From positions 434,001 through 498,000 of the forward strand of contig NZ_CP071051.1 of the NCBI RefSeq assembly GCF_017161405.1: a stretch of 64,000 bases of DNA, in the 5' to 3' direction. Within the stretch, counting starts at the first letter, position 1, and each line of letters starts with the position of its first letter. Under the pieces are notes generated by a model that saw only the letters and a program-made list of their open reading frames with translations, made no database searches and was not told the DNA's origin. Positions 50,262-61,739 of this stretch are shown here, piece after piece. This stretch comes from Leucobacter sp. CX169. Lineage in GTDB: Bacteria > Actinomycetota > Actinomycetes > Actinomycetales > Microbacteriaceae. Both the position numbers and the translations under genes were made by a program.

Positions 50262-52751
50262 GTCACCGCACTGTACAGACGCTATCGGCCCGAGACCTTC
50301 TCCGAGATGATCGGACAGTCACAGGTCACGGATCCTTTGATGACCGCGCTCCGGACGGGGCGCGTCGGTCACGCATACCTTTTTAGCGGTCCGCGCGGCT
50401 GTGGAAAGACGACGTCGGCCCGCATTCTCGCGCGCTGCCTGAACTGCGCCGAGGGCCCCACCGACACCCCCTGCGGCACGTGCCCCAGCTGCGTCGAGCT
50501 GAGCCGGGACGGCGGCGGATCGCTCGACGTGATCGAAATTGACGCGGCGAGCCACGGTGGCGTCGACGACGCGCGCGACCTGCGTGAACGTGCGGTCTTC
50601 GCCCCGGCCCGCGACCGCTTCAAGATCTTCATCATCGATGAGGCCCACATGGTCACGAAGGAGGGCTTCAACGCTCTGCTCAAGATCGTGGAGGAACCGC
50701 CGGAGCACGTGAAGTTTGTGTTCGCGACGACCGAGCCCGACAAGGTCATTGGCACGATCCGCTCGCGCACCCACCACTATCCGTTCCGACTCATCCCGCC
50801 CGCCGCGCTGCTCGACTACGTGCAGACGCTGTGCGAGAGCGAAGGGGTGGGCGTCGCGACCGGTGTCTTGCCCCTCGTCGTGCGCGCCGGCGGCGGGTCA
50901 GCCCGTGACACGCTGTCGATCTTGGACCAGCTGATCGCCGGTTCCGAGGGCGACACCGTCGACTACGAACGCGCGGTGGGCCTGCTCGGCTTCACCCACG
51001 AGGACCTGCTCGACGAGGCAGTTGCCGCGTTTGGCGCCCACGATGCGGCGGCGGCGTTCGGTGCGGTCGACCGCGTGGTGCAGACCGGACAGGACCCGCA
51101 GCGGTTCGTCGAAGACCTGCTGGAGCGCTTCCGCGACCTCATCGTGATCGGCGCGACCAACGTCGACGGCGCTGCCGCGGTGTTCCGCGGGGTCCCCGAG
51201 GACCAGCTGCGCCGCATGTTCGAGCAGTCGCAGCTGTTCAGTCACGGGGAACTGTCCCGCGTCGCCGACACGATCGCTGCCGGCCTCGATCGCATGCGGG
51301 GCGCCACTGCCCCCCGACTGCACCTTGAACTCATGGTGGCGCGCGCGCTCGTCTCGGCCGATACGGTGCCGGCGACTGCCGCTCCTGCCGCTGCTGCACG
51401 GCAGGCGACGCCGCGTCCCGCCACGGGGCAGGCTCACGCGCAGGATCGCGGCGCCGCGGCGCCCGTCGCGGGCACACCGACCGCCTCGCCCGTGCGCGCA
51501 GCACCTGCCGTCCAGGCAACGCCGCCGGCGGGTCCGCAGAGCACCTCCGAGCAGACCACTGCCGCGCCGTCCGCACCCGCGCCTGCCGCCGCGGCATCCA
51601 CCGAACCGGTGAGCTTCGCATCCGCCGCCGCTGCGGCTCGCGCGCTGCTCTCGGAACCCCCGACCCCGGCTGCCGCACCGGAGCCGATGCCCGAGCCCCC
51701 CGAGCCCGAGCGTGCCGAGCCGGAGGCTGCACCGCCGGTTCCGTCCGGCGCAGAGCCCGACGCGTCCGAGCCGGAGCGGACGGAAGACGAGCAGGCGATA
51801 CGTGCCCACCCCGCAAGCGACGTCTCATCCGCTGATTCAACAGCCGGGCCCGAGGGCACCATCGAACAGATCCGGGACGCTTGGGCTCAGATCCTGCAGA
51901 GCGTGCTCGACGCCAACCGCGTCGCTTGGTTGGCCTCGCGCGCGGTGAACCCGCTGGCGCTCTTGCCAGGAGGCATGCTGGGGATCGCCTTCGACACCCA
52001 GACGGAGCGCGACGTATTCCTCTCGGGGGATGCGCAGCCGACCCTCGCCGCGGCGATCGAGTCGGTGACCGGTATTGCCGTCCGCCGCTACCACCCCCGC
52101 GGCAGCCGACCCGGCGACCTGCCCCGCCCGGCGACAGACGCTGACCAGGTATCGTCTGCCGACCTGTCTGTCGGTGCGCCTCCGGCGACGCCGGGCGCCT
52201 CTGCACCCTCCGACCTGGCCGCGCCAGCGGCCGCCCCCGAGGACCCCTCGAGCAGCGCCGTTAGCTCCCCCTCGGCGACAGTCGGAGGCTGGCCCGCGGT
52301 GGCCGGGCACGGCGCTTCGTCAATCGGGTCCGCTCCTGCCGAGACCCAGGCAGTCGACACTGCGACATCCGGAGGTGCTGAGGCGTCGCCAGAAGCGCCT
52401 GCTGAGTCGGTTTCGGCCGCCCAGGCCCCCGGCACGAACACCGAGTTCACCGGGCCGGACGATCTTCCCGAGCCACCTGAACCTGACGAAGAGCCGGAGC
52501 CCCCGTTCGAGGCCCCGGAGCCGCCGCACGCCCCAGAAGCGCCCACGGCACCGGAAACGTCAGTCGCCGCGGCGGCGTCGCCCGCCGCACCGTCCCAGGC
52601 ATCGTCCCCCGCCTCAAGCACCCCCGCCTCAAGCACGCCCGCCGCGAGCGCAGGCCCGAGCTTTACCCGCTACGGTGAGGCGGTCGTGCGCGAGGTGCTC
52701 GGGGCGACGTTCCTCGAGGAAGTGCCGCGCGACGGCGGAATGGGGCGGTAG
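50259..52751 (+). CDS. dnaX: DNA polymerase III subunits gamma and tau, with a very long low-complexity tail
   Basis: An 830-residue clamp-loader ATPase. Domains I-III occupy residues 1 to ~370: Walker A GPRGCGKTT near 44, the zinc module with Cys-rich CLNCAEGPTDTPCGTCPSC, Walker B FIIDEAHM, and sensor 1 VFATTEPDKV. The tail from ~370 to 830 is Ala/Pro/Glu/Ser-rich, broken by one ordered block (~525-610, IRDAWAQILQSVLDANRVAW), which resembles a polymerase- or DnaB-binding region. The tail is longer than in most homologues. No slippery frameshift site is seen. recR follows after 3 bases. Confidence 0.96.
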   Translation: MVTALYRRYRPETFSEMIGQSQVTDPLMTALRTGRVGHAYLFSGPRGCGKTTSARILARCLNCAEGPTDTPCGTCPSCVELSRDGGGSLDVIEIDAASHGGVDDARDLRERAVFAPARDRFKIFIIDEAHMVTKEGFNALLKIVEEPPEHVKFVFATTEPDKVIGTIRSRTHHYPFRLIPPAALLDYVQTLCESEGVGVATGVLPLVVRAGGGSARDTLSILDQLIAGSEGDTVDYERAVGLLGFTHEDLLDEAVAAFGAHDAAAAFGAVDRVVQTGQDPQRFVEDLLERFRDLIVIGATNVDGAAAVFRGVPEDQLRRMFEQSQLFSHGELSRVADTIAAGLDRMRGATAPRLHLELMVARALVSADTVPATAAPAAAARQATPRPATGQAHAQDRGAAAPVAGTPTASPVRAAPAVQATPPAGPQSTSEQTTAAPSAPAPAAAASTEPVSFASAAAAARALLSEPPTPAAAPEPMPEPPEPERAEPEAAPPVPSGAEPDASEPERTEDEQAIRAHPASDVSSADSTAGPEGTIEQIRDAWAQILQSVLDANRVAWLASRAVNPLALLPGGMLGIAFDTQTERDVFLSGDAQPTLAAAIESVTGIAVRRYHPRGSRPGDLPRPATDADQVSSADLSVGAPPATPGASAPSDLAAPAAAPEDPSSSAVSSPSATVGGWPAVAGHGASSIGSAPAETQAVDTATSGGAEASPEAPAESVSAAQAPGTNTEFTGPDDLPEPPEPDEEPEPPFEAPEPPHAPEAPTAPETSVAAAASPAAPSQASSPASSTPASSTPAASAGPSFTRYGEAVVREVLGATFLEEVPRDGGMGR

Positions 52752-52754
52752 CGC

Positions 52755-53351
52755 ATGTACGACGGAATCGTTCAGGATCTCATTGACGAGTTCGGTCGCC
52801 TCCCCGGCATCGGGCCGAAGTCGGCGCAGCGCATCACCTTCCACATCCTGCAGACGCAGAACTTCGATGTGGCCCACCTCGCCGAACTGCTCTCGACCGT
52901 TCGCGAGCGCGTGCGATTCTGTGAGGTCTGCGGCAATGTGACCGAGGACGTCCGCTGCTCGATCTGCCGCGACCCCCGCCGTGACCCCGGCCTCATATGC
53001 GTTGTCGAAGAGCCCAAGGACGTCGTCGCGGTCGAACGCACCCGGCAGTTCCGCGGCCTGTACCACGTGCTCGGCGGGGCAATCAGCCCCATCGACGGCA
53101 TCGGGCCCGATGACCTGACGATCGCGCAGCTGATGCGCCGCCTGGGCGAGAGCGACATCCGCGAGGTCATCATCGCGACCGACCCGAACCTCGAGGGCGA
53201 GGCCACCGCGGCGTACCTGTCGCGGCTCCTCAAGACGATCGAGGTTCCGGTCTCCCGCCTGGCCTCCGGCCTCCCCGTCGGCGGCGACCTCGAGTTTGCG
53301 GACGAGGTCACTCTTGGCCGCGCCTTCGAGGGCCGCCGCACGATGGAATAG
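52755..53351 (+). CDS. recR: Recombination mediator protein RecR
   Basis: A 198-residue protein of the RecFOR pathway that helps load RecA at gaps. The helix-hairpin-helix lies at [19 protein letters not shown], the zinc finger is [18 protein letters not shown] (residues ~57-74), and the Toprim domain follows ([15 protein letters not shown]). Full length. ATG 52755 is three bases after the dnaX stop, the classical dnaX-recR pair. Confidence 0.98.
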   Translation: MYDGIVQDLIDEFGRLPGIGPKSAQRITFHILQTQNFDVAHLAELLSTVRERVRFCEVCGNVTEDVRCSICRDPRRDPGLICVVEEPKDVVAVERTRQFRGLYHVLGGAISPIDGIGPDDLTIAQLMRRLGESDIREVIIATDPNLEGEATAAYLSRLLKTIEVPVSRLASGLPVGGDLEFADEVTLGRAFEGRRTME

Positions 53352-53520
53352 GTTTCCAAGACCGGTCCGGATCCTGCGAGCGCGCCCGTCGCCGGTGCCC
53401 GAACTCGAGACGGAACCCGCGCCGCAGGCCCGTCGCGCCCATCCGTAAGGAAAAGTGCATATATCCCGCGGTAAGGTGGACGCTGGGGTGAAACCCCGAG
53501 AACCCCGGGAGGATGTCAAC

Positions 53521-55879
<2,359 letters not shown>

Positions 55880-55901
55880 CCGAAACACACGAGACGAACA
55901 G

Positions 55902-55965
55902 ACGGCCCGGGCGCCGCGCGAGACACACTCCCCTCCAGGGAAGCATCGCGCGGCACCTGGGCCGT
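55902..55965. terminator. Bidirectional terminator-like inverted repeat between asd and the ABC operon
   Basis: ACGGCCCGGGCGCCGCGCG (55902-55920) pairs with CGCGCGGCACCTGGGCCGT (55947-55965), two mismatches in 19. It lies between two converging genes. Confidence 0.6.
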
Positions 55966-55988
55966 GGTCTGTGACGGGCGAGGCCCCG

Positions 55989-56753
55989 CTAGAGCACCCG
56001 CGCGAGAAATTCGCGGGTGCGCTCGTGCTGCGGGTTGACGAGCACCTCCTCGGGCGGGCCGGTTTCGACGACGAGGCCGCCGTCCATGAAGACCACCTGA
56101 TCGCTGACTTCGCGGGCGAAGCCGAGTTCGTGCGTGACGACGATCATCGTCATGCCGCGCGCCGCGAGATCCTTCATGACCGCGAGCACCTCGCCCACGA
56201 GCTCGGGGTCGAGCGCGGAGGTCGGCTCGTCGAACAGGATCAGCTTCGGCCGCATCGCGAGGGCGCGGGCGATCGCGACGCGCTGCTGCTGCCCGCCCGA
56301 GAGCTCCTGGGGGTAGGCGCCCGCGCGGTCGGCCAGGCCGACCTGCTCGAGCAGCCGCATCGCCTCCGGGATGACCTCTGCGCGTTTGCGCTTCTGCACA
56401 TACACCGGGCCCTCGATAATGTTCTCGAGCACGGTCCGATGCGGGAACAGGTTGAAACGTTGAAAGACCATGCCCGCGAGCTGCCGCGACTTCGCGATCT
56501 GGCTCTCGGACTGCTCGACGAGGCGTCCGCCCTTGTTCTCGACCCCGACGAGTTGGCCGTCGATGAGCACGATGCCCGCGTCCAGCGTTTCCAACCGGTT
56601 CAGGCATCGCAGCAGGGTGGTCTTGCCCGACCCGGAGGGGCCGATTAGGCAGGTCACCGAGCCCTCGCGGACGACCAACGAGATGTCCTGCAGCACGGTC
56701 GCGTGCCCGAAGGACTTCCGGAGGTTGCGCACCTCCACCATTGTCTTGCTCAT
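55989..56753 (-). CDS. Amino acid ABC transporter ATP-binding protein
   Basis: A 254-residue ATPase of the GlnQ class. Walker [10 protein letters not shown] near residue 35, signature [13 protein letters not shown], Walker [15 protein letters not shown], switch His in [10 protein letters not shown]. All intact. An insertion after the first strands ([16 protein letters not shown]) resembles that of the paralogue at 17569. Its start overlaps the permease stop by 4 bases. Together with the permease (56750) and lipoprotein (57757) it forms a complete importer. Confidence 0.95.
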   Translation of the reverse strand: MSKTMVEVRNLRKSFGHATVLQDISLVVREGSVTCLIGPSGSGKTTLLRCLNRLETLDAGIVLIDGQLVGVENKGGRLVEQSESQIAKSRQLAGMVFQRFNLFPHRTVLENIIEGPVYVQKRKRAEVIPEAMRLLEQVGLADRAGAYPQELSGGQQQRVAIARALAMRPKLILFDEPTSALDPELVGEVLAVMKDLAARGMTMIVVTHELGFAREVSDQVVFMDGGLVVETGPPEEVLVNPQHERTREFLARVL

Positions 56754-57754
56754 GCGAGGTCCTTTCGCTCAATCTCTGCCTCAGCCACAGGATCCGGCGC
56801 CGCGGCCGCCAGGGCCGCGGCCTTGCCTCGCGCACCCGAACGCTTCTCGAGCTTGCGGGGCTGGAAGCCGCGCCCATAGCGCTGCTCAAGCTTGCCCTGG
56901 AAGAAGGTGAGGACGGTCGTCATCGCGAGGTACCAGATACACGCGACGAGCAGGAGGGGAATCGTTTTGTAGTTGAGGGCGTAGATGATCTGCGCCGAGT
57001 AGAGCAGGTCGGAGATCGCGAGCACGCTCACGAGCGACGTGCCCTTGAGCATCGAGATCACCTGGTTGCCGGTGGGCGGCAGGACGACGCGCATCGCCTG
57101 GGGCAGGATCACGCGGGTCATCATGAGCCCCGGCTTCATGCCGATCGCTCGCCCCGCGTCACGCTGACCCGGGTCGATCGACGAGATGCCGCCGCGAATG
57201 ATCTCCGCCATGTACGCCGCCTCGTTGAGCGAGAGCCCGAGGAGGGCCGCGACGAGGGGAGTGATGAGGACGTTCGCCGAGCCGAGCTCGATGCTTGGCC
57301 CGCCGAACGGCAGCCCCAGCGCGATGACCGGGTACAGGGCCGCGATGTTGTACCAAAAGATGAGCTGCACGAGCAGCGGGGTACCGCGGAAGAACCAGAT
57401 GTAGCCGCGGCTCACATTCGAGAGCACCGGGTTGGACGAGAGCCGCATGATGGCGAGGCAGGCGCCCAGCAGGATCCCGATGGTCATCGAGATGACGGTG
57501 AGGAACAGCGTCAGCCAGGCGCCCTGGAGGATCTGCGGGTTGAACAGGTACTCGCCGACCGTCGCCCAGCCGAAACGTTGATTGGTGGCGACGTCGAACA
57601 GCGCGAAGACGAGAAGGAGGCCGACGGCGACGGCACTCGCCACCCGCCACGGGTGACGCCGTGGGCGGATGTCGAGGCTCGTCAGCGTCCGCGACACCGT
57701 GGTCGGTGTCGCATCGTGCGAGGGTGTTGCCTGGAGGGGAGTGTGGGCGGTCAT
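56750..57754 (-). CDS. Amino acid ABC transporter permease with extended ends
   Basis: A 334-residue permease of the HisM/GlnP class. About five core membrane segments are preceded by an extra amino-terminal one (residues ~38-58); the family loop [20 protein letters not shown] is present. The basic/Ala-rich carboxyl tail of ~40 residues is unusual for the family. ATG 57754 is chosen because the frame farther up lies inside the binding-protein gene, which ends two bases before it. Confidence 0.93.
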   Translation of the reverse strand: MTAHTPLQATPSHDATPTTVSRTLTSLDIRPRRHPWRVASAVAVGLLLVFALFDVATNQRFGWATVGEYLFNPQILQGAWLTLFLTVISMTIGILLGACLAIMRLSSNPVLSNVSRGYIWFFRGTPLLVQLIFWYNIAALYPVIALGLPFGGPSIELGSANVLITPLVAALLGLSLNEAAYMAEIIRGGISSIDPGQRDAGRAIGMKPGLMMTRVILPQAMRVVLPPTGNQVISMLKGTSLVSVLAISDLLYSAQIIYALNYKTIPLLLVACIWYLAMTTVLTFFQGKLEQRYGRGFQPRKLEKRSGARGKAAALAAAAPDPVAEAEIERKDLA

Positions 57755-57756
57755 GG

Positions 57757-58689
57757 CTAGCCCTGGGGGAAGTTGACGCGCACCTCGGTGAGTGCTGAGG
57801 AGTCCATGCCGTACGTGGCGAGGACATCCGTGTACTCGGGGGAGACGATGATGACCTTCATCGCCTCGGCGATCGCATCGACGAGCGTCGTGGAGTTCGG
57901 CGAGCCGACCGCGACGGCGTCGAGGTTGTTGACCTCGGCGACCTCGATGTCGGCGTTCTGGGTCGCCGCGTAGCCGAGGATCGGCTGGTCGGCGTAGACC
58001 ACATCCGCACGTCCGCTCACGAGCGCGCTGATGGCCTGACGGGTGTCCTGGAACTGTTGGATGGTGAGCCCGTCCTTGCCCGCAGCCTTGCATGCCTCGT
58101 CCAGTCCGGGGACGTAGGTGGTGAGCTGGTAGGAGCCGGTGAGTACCGCGACCTGCTTGCCGCAGAGGTTGTCGAACGACAAGTCGCCCGGGTTTCCGGC
58201 GGGAACGGCGATCGCACTGCCCATGTTCATGTAATCGACGAAGTCGAGGCTCTCCATCCGCTCCTCAGTCGGCGTCATCGACGAGACGGTCATGTCGAAG
58301 CGGTCGGCGGCAAGTCCCGGGATGATCGAGTCGAAGTTGCTCACGACGATATCGATCTCGAGTCCGAGGGCGCCGGCGACGAGGCGGGCCATGTCGGGGT
58401 TGATGCCCGTCATGTCTTTGGTGCCCTCGCGGTAGAACTGGGTCGGGGGCTCGTTCGTGGGGATCGCCACGCGCAGGGTGCCGCTCTCGGCGAGCGCCTC
58501 GGGGACGAGGGCCACGGCCTCGGCGATGGGGGCCATCGTCGGCTCGTCCGCGGCGGCAGGCTTTTCGGTCGCGCCGGTGTCGGACGTGGCCGCCGCGCAG
58601 CCGGTGAGCAGCAGGGCCGCTGCGGCGATCCCGCCGAGCAGGGTCACCGTGCGGTGTTTGACGGTGGTCTTGTGGGTGAATGAATTCAT
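57757..58689 (-). CDS. Amino acid ABC transporter substrate-binding lipoprotein (family 3)
   Basis: A 310-residue lipoprotein. The signal peptide ends in the lipobox LTGC (Cys near residue 31), then an Ala/Glu-rich linker and the family 3 fold (GTLRVAIPTNEPPTQFY, SNFDSIIPGLAADRFDM, LCGKQVAVLTGS). AAGGAG precedes ATG 58689. Lead gene of the importer operon, 46 bases after the FMN oxidase gene on the same strand, so oxidase and importer are probably one transcription unit. Confidence 0.94.
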   Translation of the reverse strand: MNSFTHKTTVKHRTVTLLGGIAAAALLLTGCAAATSDTGATEKPAAADEPTMAPIAEAVALVPEALAESGTLRVAIPTNEPPTQFYREGTKDMTGINPDMARLVAGALGLEIDIVVSNFDSIIPGLAADRFDMTVSSMTPTEERMESLDFVDYMNMGSAIAVPAGNPGDLSFDNLCGKQVAVLTGSYQLTTYVPGLDEACKAAGKDGLTIQQFQDTRQAISALVSGRADVVYADQPILGYAATQNADIEVAEVNNLDAVAVGSPNSTTLVDAIAEAMKVIIVSPEYTDVLATYGMDSSALTEVRVNFPQG

Positions 58690-58735
58690 GAGAACGTCTC
58701 CTTCGACGTGTGTGGTGGGGGATGGAGGAATGGGG

Positions 58736-59992
58736 TTAGACGGTCTGGGGTGCCCGTACGAGACCGGGACCGTGGCGGCGCACGATCTCGGGGCCTCGGG
58801 AACGGACCTCTTCGATGCTCGAACAGCCGAGCAGCAGCATCGCCCGGGCGATCTCCGAGCGGAACAGCTCGAGCACGTGCTCGACCCCGACCTGGCCGTG
58901 GGCGGCGAGGCCGTACAGGTATGGGCGGCCAATGGCGACGGCGTGGGCGCCGAGAGCGAGGGCCTTGATGACGTCGGTGCCGCGGCGGACGCCGCCGTCC
59001 AGGATCAGCTCGATGCGCCCGCCAGTTGCGGCGGCGATCTCGGGCAGGACGTCCAGTGGGGTGGCCATGTGGTCCAGCTGGCGGCCACCGTGGTTGCTGA
59101 TCTGAATGCCGTCCATGCCGTACTCGATGGCGGTCACAGCGTCGGCCGCGCTCACGACGCCCTTGAGCACGATCTTGCCCTTCCACCGGCGGCGCAGCTC
59201 CGCGAGGTGCGACCAATCCGTCGGAGTGTACGAGCCCGAGAGCAGCGTGCGCCACATGTCCGGGCTCGACGAGAGCGGGCCAGTCGGGCGGACCGAGTCG
59301 AGGTTCGGGAAGGCGATGGCCTCGTTCATGACGAAGCCGAGCGACCAGCCCGGGTGGAAGACGCCCTCGACCACCGACTTCGGCCGAATCGACGGCGGCG
59401 CGGTGAAGCCGTTGCGGTAGTCGCGCTCGCGGTGCCCGATGTCGCGGACGTCGAGGTTCACGAGCAGGGTGTCGTAGCCCGACGCCTCGACGCGATCGAG
59501 CATGGCTTGCAGCTCGACCGGGTCGGTCACGAGCTCCATGTTGAACCAGCGCCGGCCGCTCGGGGCCGCTTCCGCGACGTCCTCGAGCGTCGTGGTGCTC
59601 AGGTGCGCGAGGCCGTAGGGGAGGCCGACCTTCGCCGCGGCGCGCGCGACGGCGACTTCGCCCTGTGGGTGGAAGAGGCGGGTGCCGCCGGTGGGCGAGA
59701 GTGTCATGGGCAGTGTGCTGGTCTCACCGAGAATCGTGGTCGACAGGTCGGGGCCCTGTACGCCGCCCCAGAAGGGGACGAGCGCCCATTCGCCAAAGGC
59801 GTCGCGGTTGCGGCGCAGCGAGGACTCGTCCTCACCCCCGCCCTCGATGTAGTCGAAAATACTTCCGGGCAACCGGCGACCAGCGGCCTTTCGCATGTCT
59901 TCGACATTGAGGTAGCGCTTCGCGAGGCGCTCGGCCGGAGTGGTCGGGCGGGGCGGCTGCTGCGCGAGCTGGAGTAGGTCCTTGAGCTTCAT
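58736..59992 (-). CDS. FMN-dependent alpha-hydroxy acid oxidase/dehydrogenase family protein, variant active site
   Basis: A 418-residue member of the glycolate oxidase/lactate dehydrogenase family. FMN-binding and catalytic parts are mostly present: PMTLSPTGG, Lys277 in VLKGVV, His301 and Arg304 in SNHGGRQLD, and LDGGVRRGTDVIKALALGA. The usual Gln-Leu-Tyr segment (substrate/FMN tyrosine) reads Asn151-Met-Glu153, so the conserved Tyr is missing. It may oxidise an uncommon 2-hydroxy acid, or use another mechanism. It heads the operon with the importer and is divergent from a PucR regulator. Confidence 0.88.
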   Translation of the reverse strand: MKLKDLLQLAQQPPRPTTPAERLAKRYLNVEDMRKAAGRRLPGSIFDYIEGGGEDESSLRRNRDAFGEWALVPFWGGVQGPDLSTTILGETSTLPMTLSPTGGTRLFHPQGEVAVARAAAKVGLPYGLAHLSTTTLEDVAEAAPSGRRWFNMELVTDPVELQAMLDRVEASGYDTLLVNLDVRDIGHRERDYRNGFTAPPSIRPKSVVEGVFHPGWSLGFVMNEAIAFPNLDSVRPTGPLSSSPDMWRTLLSGSYTPTDWSHLAELRRRWKGKIVLKGVVSAADAVTAIEYGMDGIQISNHGGRQLDHMATPLDVLPEIAAATGGRIELILDGGVRRGTDVIKALALGAHAVAIGRPYLYGLAAHGQVGVEHVLELFRSEIARAMLLLGCSSIEEVRSRGPEIVRRHGPGLVRAPQTV

Positions 59993-60061
59993 TACTCTCC
60001 TGGTGATCGACTAATGGGTCGATTCTGCGCGGAACCGGGTCGGAATCCCATGGAGAATACT

Positions 60062-60099
60062 TTGAACCTACACGAAGAGTCCCGTAGAATCCTCCAATG
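60062..60099 (+). promoter_or_regulatory. Complete leaderless promoter: -35 TTGAAC, 17 bases, -10 TAGAAT, six bases, ATG
   Basis: TTGAAC (60062-60067), 17-base spacer, TAGAAT (60085-60090), CCTCCA, ATG 60097. The best-formed promoter of the leaderless series; it lies in the 104-base divergent gap. Confidence 0.75.
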
Positions 60100-61713
60100 A
60101 CTGGCCACACGGGCGCTCGGGACGAGGCGAATCTCGGGGACTTGCTTGACCAGATTGAGCCCGCGATGGTCCGGGCGCTCGTCGACGACGGGCAGCGCGC
60201 GCGGCGCTGCGCCGGTGTGGTGCTGGCGGAGGCGCCTTCTTCCCAGGAAAGCTACCGCGACCAGGTGGTGCTCGGGCTCGGGCTGCGCCCCGGCGACCCG
60301 GGCTTCGCATCGTCCGTCCTCGAGATCGCCGCAGCCGGCGCCGCGGCCCTGATTGTCCGCGACGACCCCGAGCGGTCCGTGGGAGCGACACTCGAGCAGC
60401 AGGATCCTGCCGGTCTCGCGCTCGTCGTGGTGCGGGCGGACACCGACTGGGTCCAGCTTGCCCAGTTGTTGCGAGCGGCGAACACTGCCTATTCCTCGAA
60501 GGTCGCCACCGGGATCCCGATCGGGGACCTCTTTGGGCTTGCGAACACGCTCTCCGCGCTCTTGGACGGCGCGGTCAGCATCGTCGACGTGCCGGGGCGA
60601 GTGCTCGGATACTCCACCCACGCGGGCCACCCGATCGACGAGGTGCGTCGTGCGTCGACCCTCGCGCTCGAGGAGCTCGTGCACCCCTCGCGAGACGAGG
60701 ACTACCGGAGGTTGACCCGGACCGCGGGTGCGGCGTACTTCGCGGGAATCGGCGATCACTTCGGCCGCGTCGCGATCGCGGTGCGCAGCGCCGGCGAGAT
60801 GCTCGGCACCGTCTGGGTGATCCAGGTCGAGGACGCGACGTGGCGCGAGACCGCGGCCCTGCTGGAATCGGTCGAACCGCTGGTCGCGCTGCACATGGCG
60901 CACTCGCGCACGACCGCGACATCGAAGGAGCGCCGCAGCTCGGACTTGCTGCGGGCGCTGTTTGCGGACGAGGGCTTTGCGCTGCAGGCGGCCGACGAAC
61001 TCGCCATCGGACCTGGCCGGGCGCATGCCGTGGTCTGCTTCGGGCTCGACGAGGGGCCGTCGAGCAACCCGGTGCGCCAGCATCAACAGCTCCTGCACGT
61101 CGCTGAGGTGAGTGCGAGCGTGAACTTCGGCTGGTCTCGCTGTGCGCTGATCGGCGGCGTGACGGTGGCACTCGTGGCGAGCGACGACCCCGATGCGGTG
61201 CGCGCATTCGCGGAGGGGGTGGCGCAGGCGTCCAGCGGCGCGGTGCGCGCCGGGATCGGCGGACAAGCGGGGACGGTGCCCGAGATCGCCCGGTCGTACC
61301 GGGAGGCGCTGAGCACCTACCGCATCATGCTGCAGCTGATGCACTCTGATCACACCCACGCTCGCTCCCGGCGCACCGCGACGTTCGATGAGGTGCGCGT
61401 CGAGCTGGGACTCGCGCGAGTGGGGGAGTTCCTGGCGAATCAGGGCCTCACCGCGGCGGACGAGCTCGAGCGCATCCGCCGCTACGACGCGCGTCACGAC
61501 ACCGAGTACGAGGCGACGCTCGCCGTCTACCTCGACGCTCAGGGCAGCATCCGTGAGACGGCTGAGCGGCTGCGGGTGCACCAGAACACCGTCCGATACC
61601 GGATGGATCGGCTCGGCGCCGAGCTCGGGATCCGCCTTGAAGACCCGGCGACCAGGCTGTGGCTCTGGCTGCGCCTCATGACCGCGAGGAACGCCGACCG
61701 CTTCGCTGGCTAA
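60097..61713 (+). CDS. PucR/CdaR-type transcriptional regulator
   Basis: A 538-residue regulator. The amino-terminal half has a PucR-type sensing region and a GAF-like middle; the end is the PucR helix-turn-helix (YLDAQGSIRETAERLRVHQ, then NTVRYRMDRLGAELGIRLED). Such proteins respond to hydroxy acids, purines or amino acids. It is divergent from the oxidase/importer operon and 24 bases upstream of the AGCS symporter gene, so it is well placed to control both. Confidence 0.93.
   Translation: MTGHTGARDEANLGDLLDQIEPAMVRALVDDGQRARRCAGVVLAEAPSSQESYRDQVVLGLGLRPGDPGFASSVLEIAAAGAAALIVRDDPERSVGATLEQQDPAGLALVVVRADTDWVQLAQLLRAANTAYSSKVATGIPIGDLFGLANTLSALLDGAVSIVDVPGRVLGYSTHAGHPIDEVRRASTLALEELVHPSRDEDYRRLTRTAGAAYFAGIGDHFGRVAIAVRSAGEMLGTVWVIQVEDATWRETAALLESVEPLVALHMAHSRTTATSKERRSSDLLRALFADEGFALQAADELAIGPGRAHAVVCFGLDEGPSSNPVRQHQQLLHVAEVSASVNFGWSRCALIGGVTVALVASDDPDAVRAFAEGVAQASSGAVRAGIGGQAGTVPEIARSYREALSTYRIMLQLMHSDHTHARSRRTATFDEVRVELGLARVGEFLANQGLTAADELERIRRYDARHDTEYEATLAVYLDAQGSIRETAERLRVHQNTVRYRMDRLGAELGIRLEDPATRLWLWLRLMTARNADRFAG
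60400..60412. repeat. GCAGGATCCTGCC, 13-base copy of the palindrome within a coding region
   Basis: Inside the PucR-type gene; a similar 13-base copy (GGCAGGATCCTGC) is at 41565. Confidence 0.6.
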
Positions 61714-61724
61714 CGCGCCGCTGA

Positions 61725-61739
61725 CATACTGAAGCCGTG
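61725..61739 (+). promoter_or_regulatory. Leaderless promoter: -10 CATACT, six bases, GTG
   Basis: CATACT (61725-61730), GAAGCC, then GTG 61737 of the symporter gene. This allows expression independent of the preceding regulator gene. Confidence 0.5.

Noticed and set aside
50259-52751. Programmed frameshift in dnaX as in E. coli
   Set aside because: No A-rich slippery heptamer is seen near the end of domain III, and the full-length frame continues without a -1 stop context.
53352-53520. Lysine riboswitch or T-box upstream of lysC
   Set aside because: Only a short GGGGTGAAACCCC hairpin is present; the conserved cores of the lysine riboswitch and the T-box are not found.
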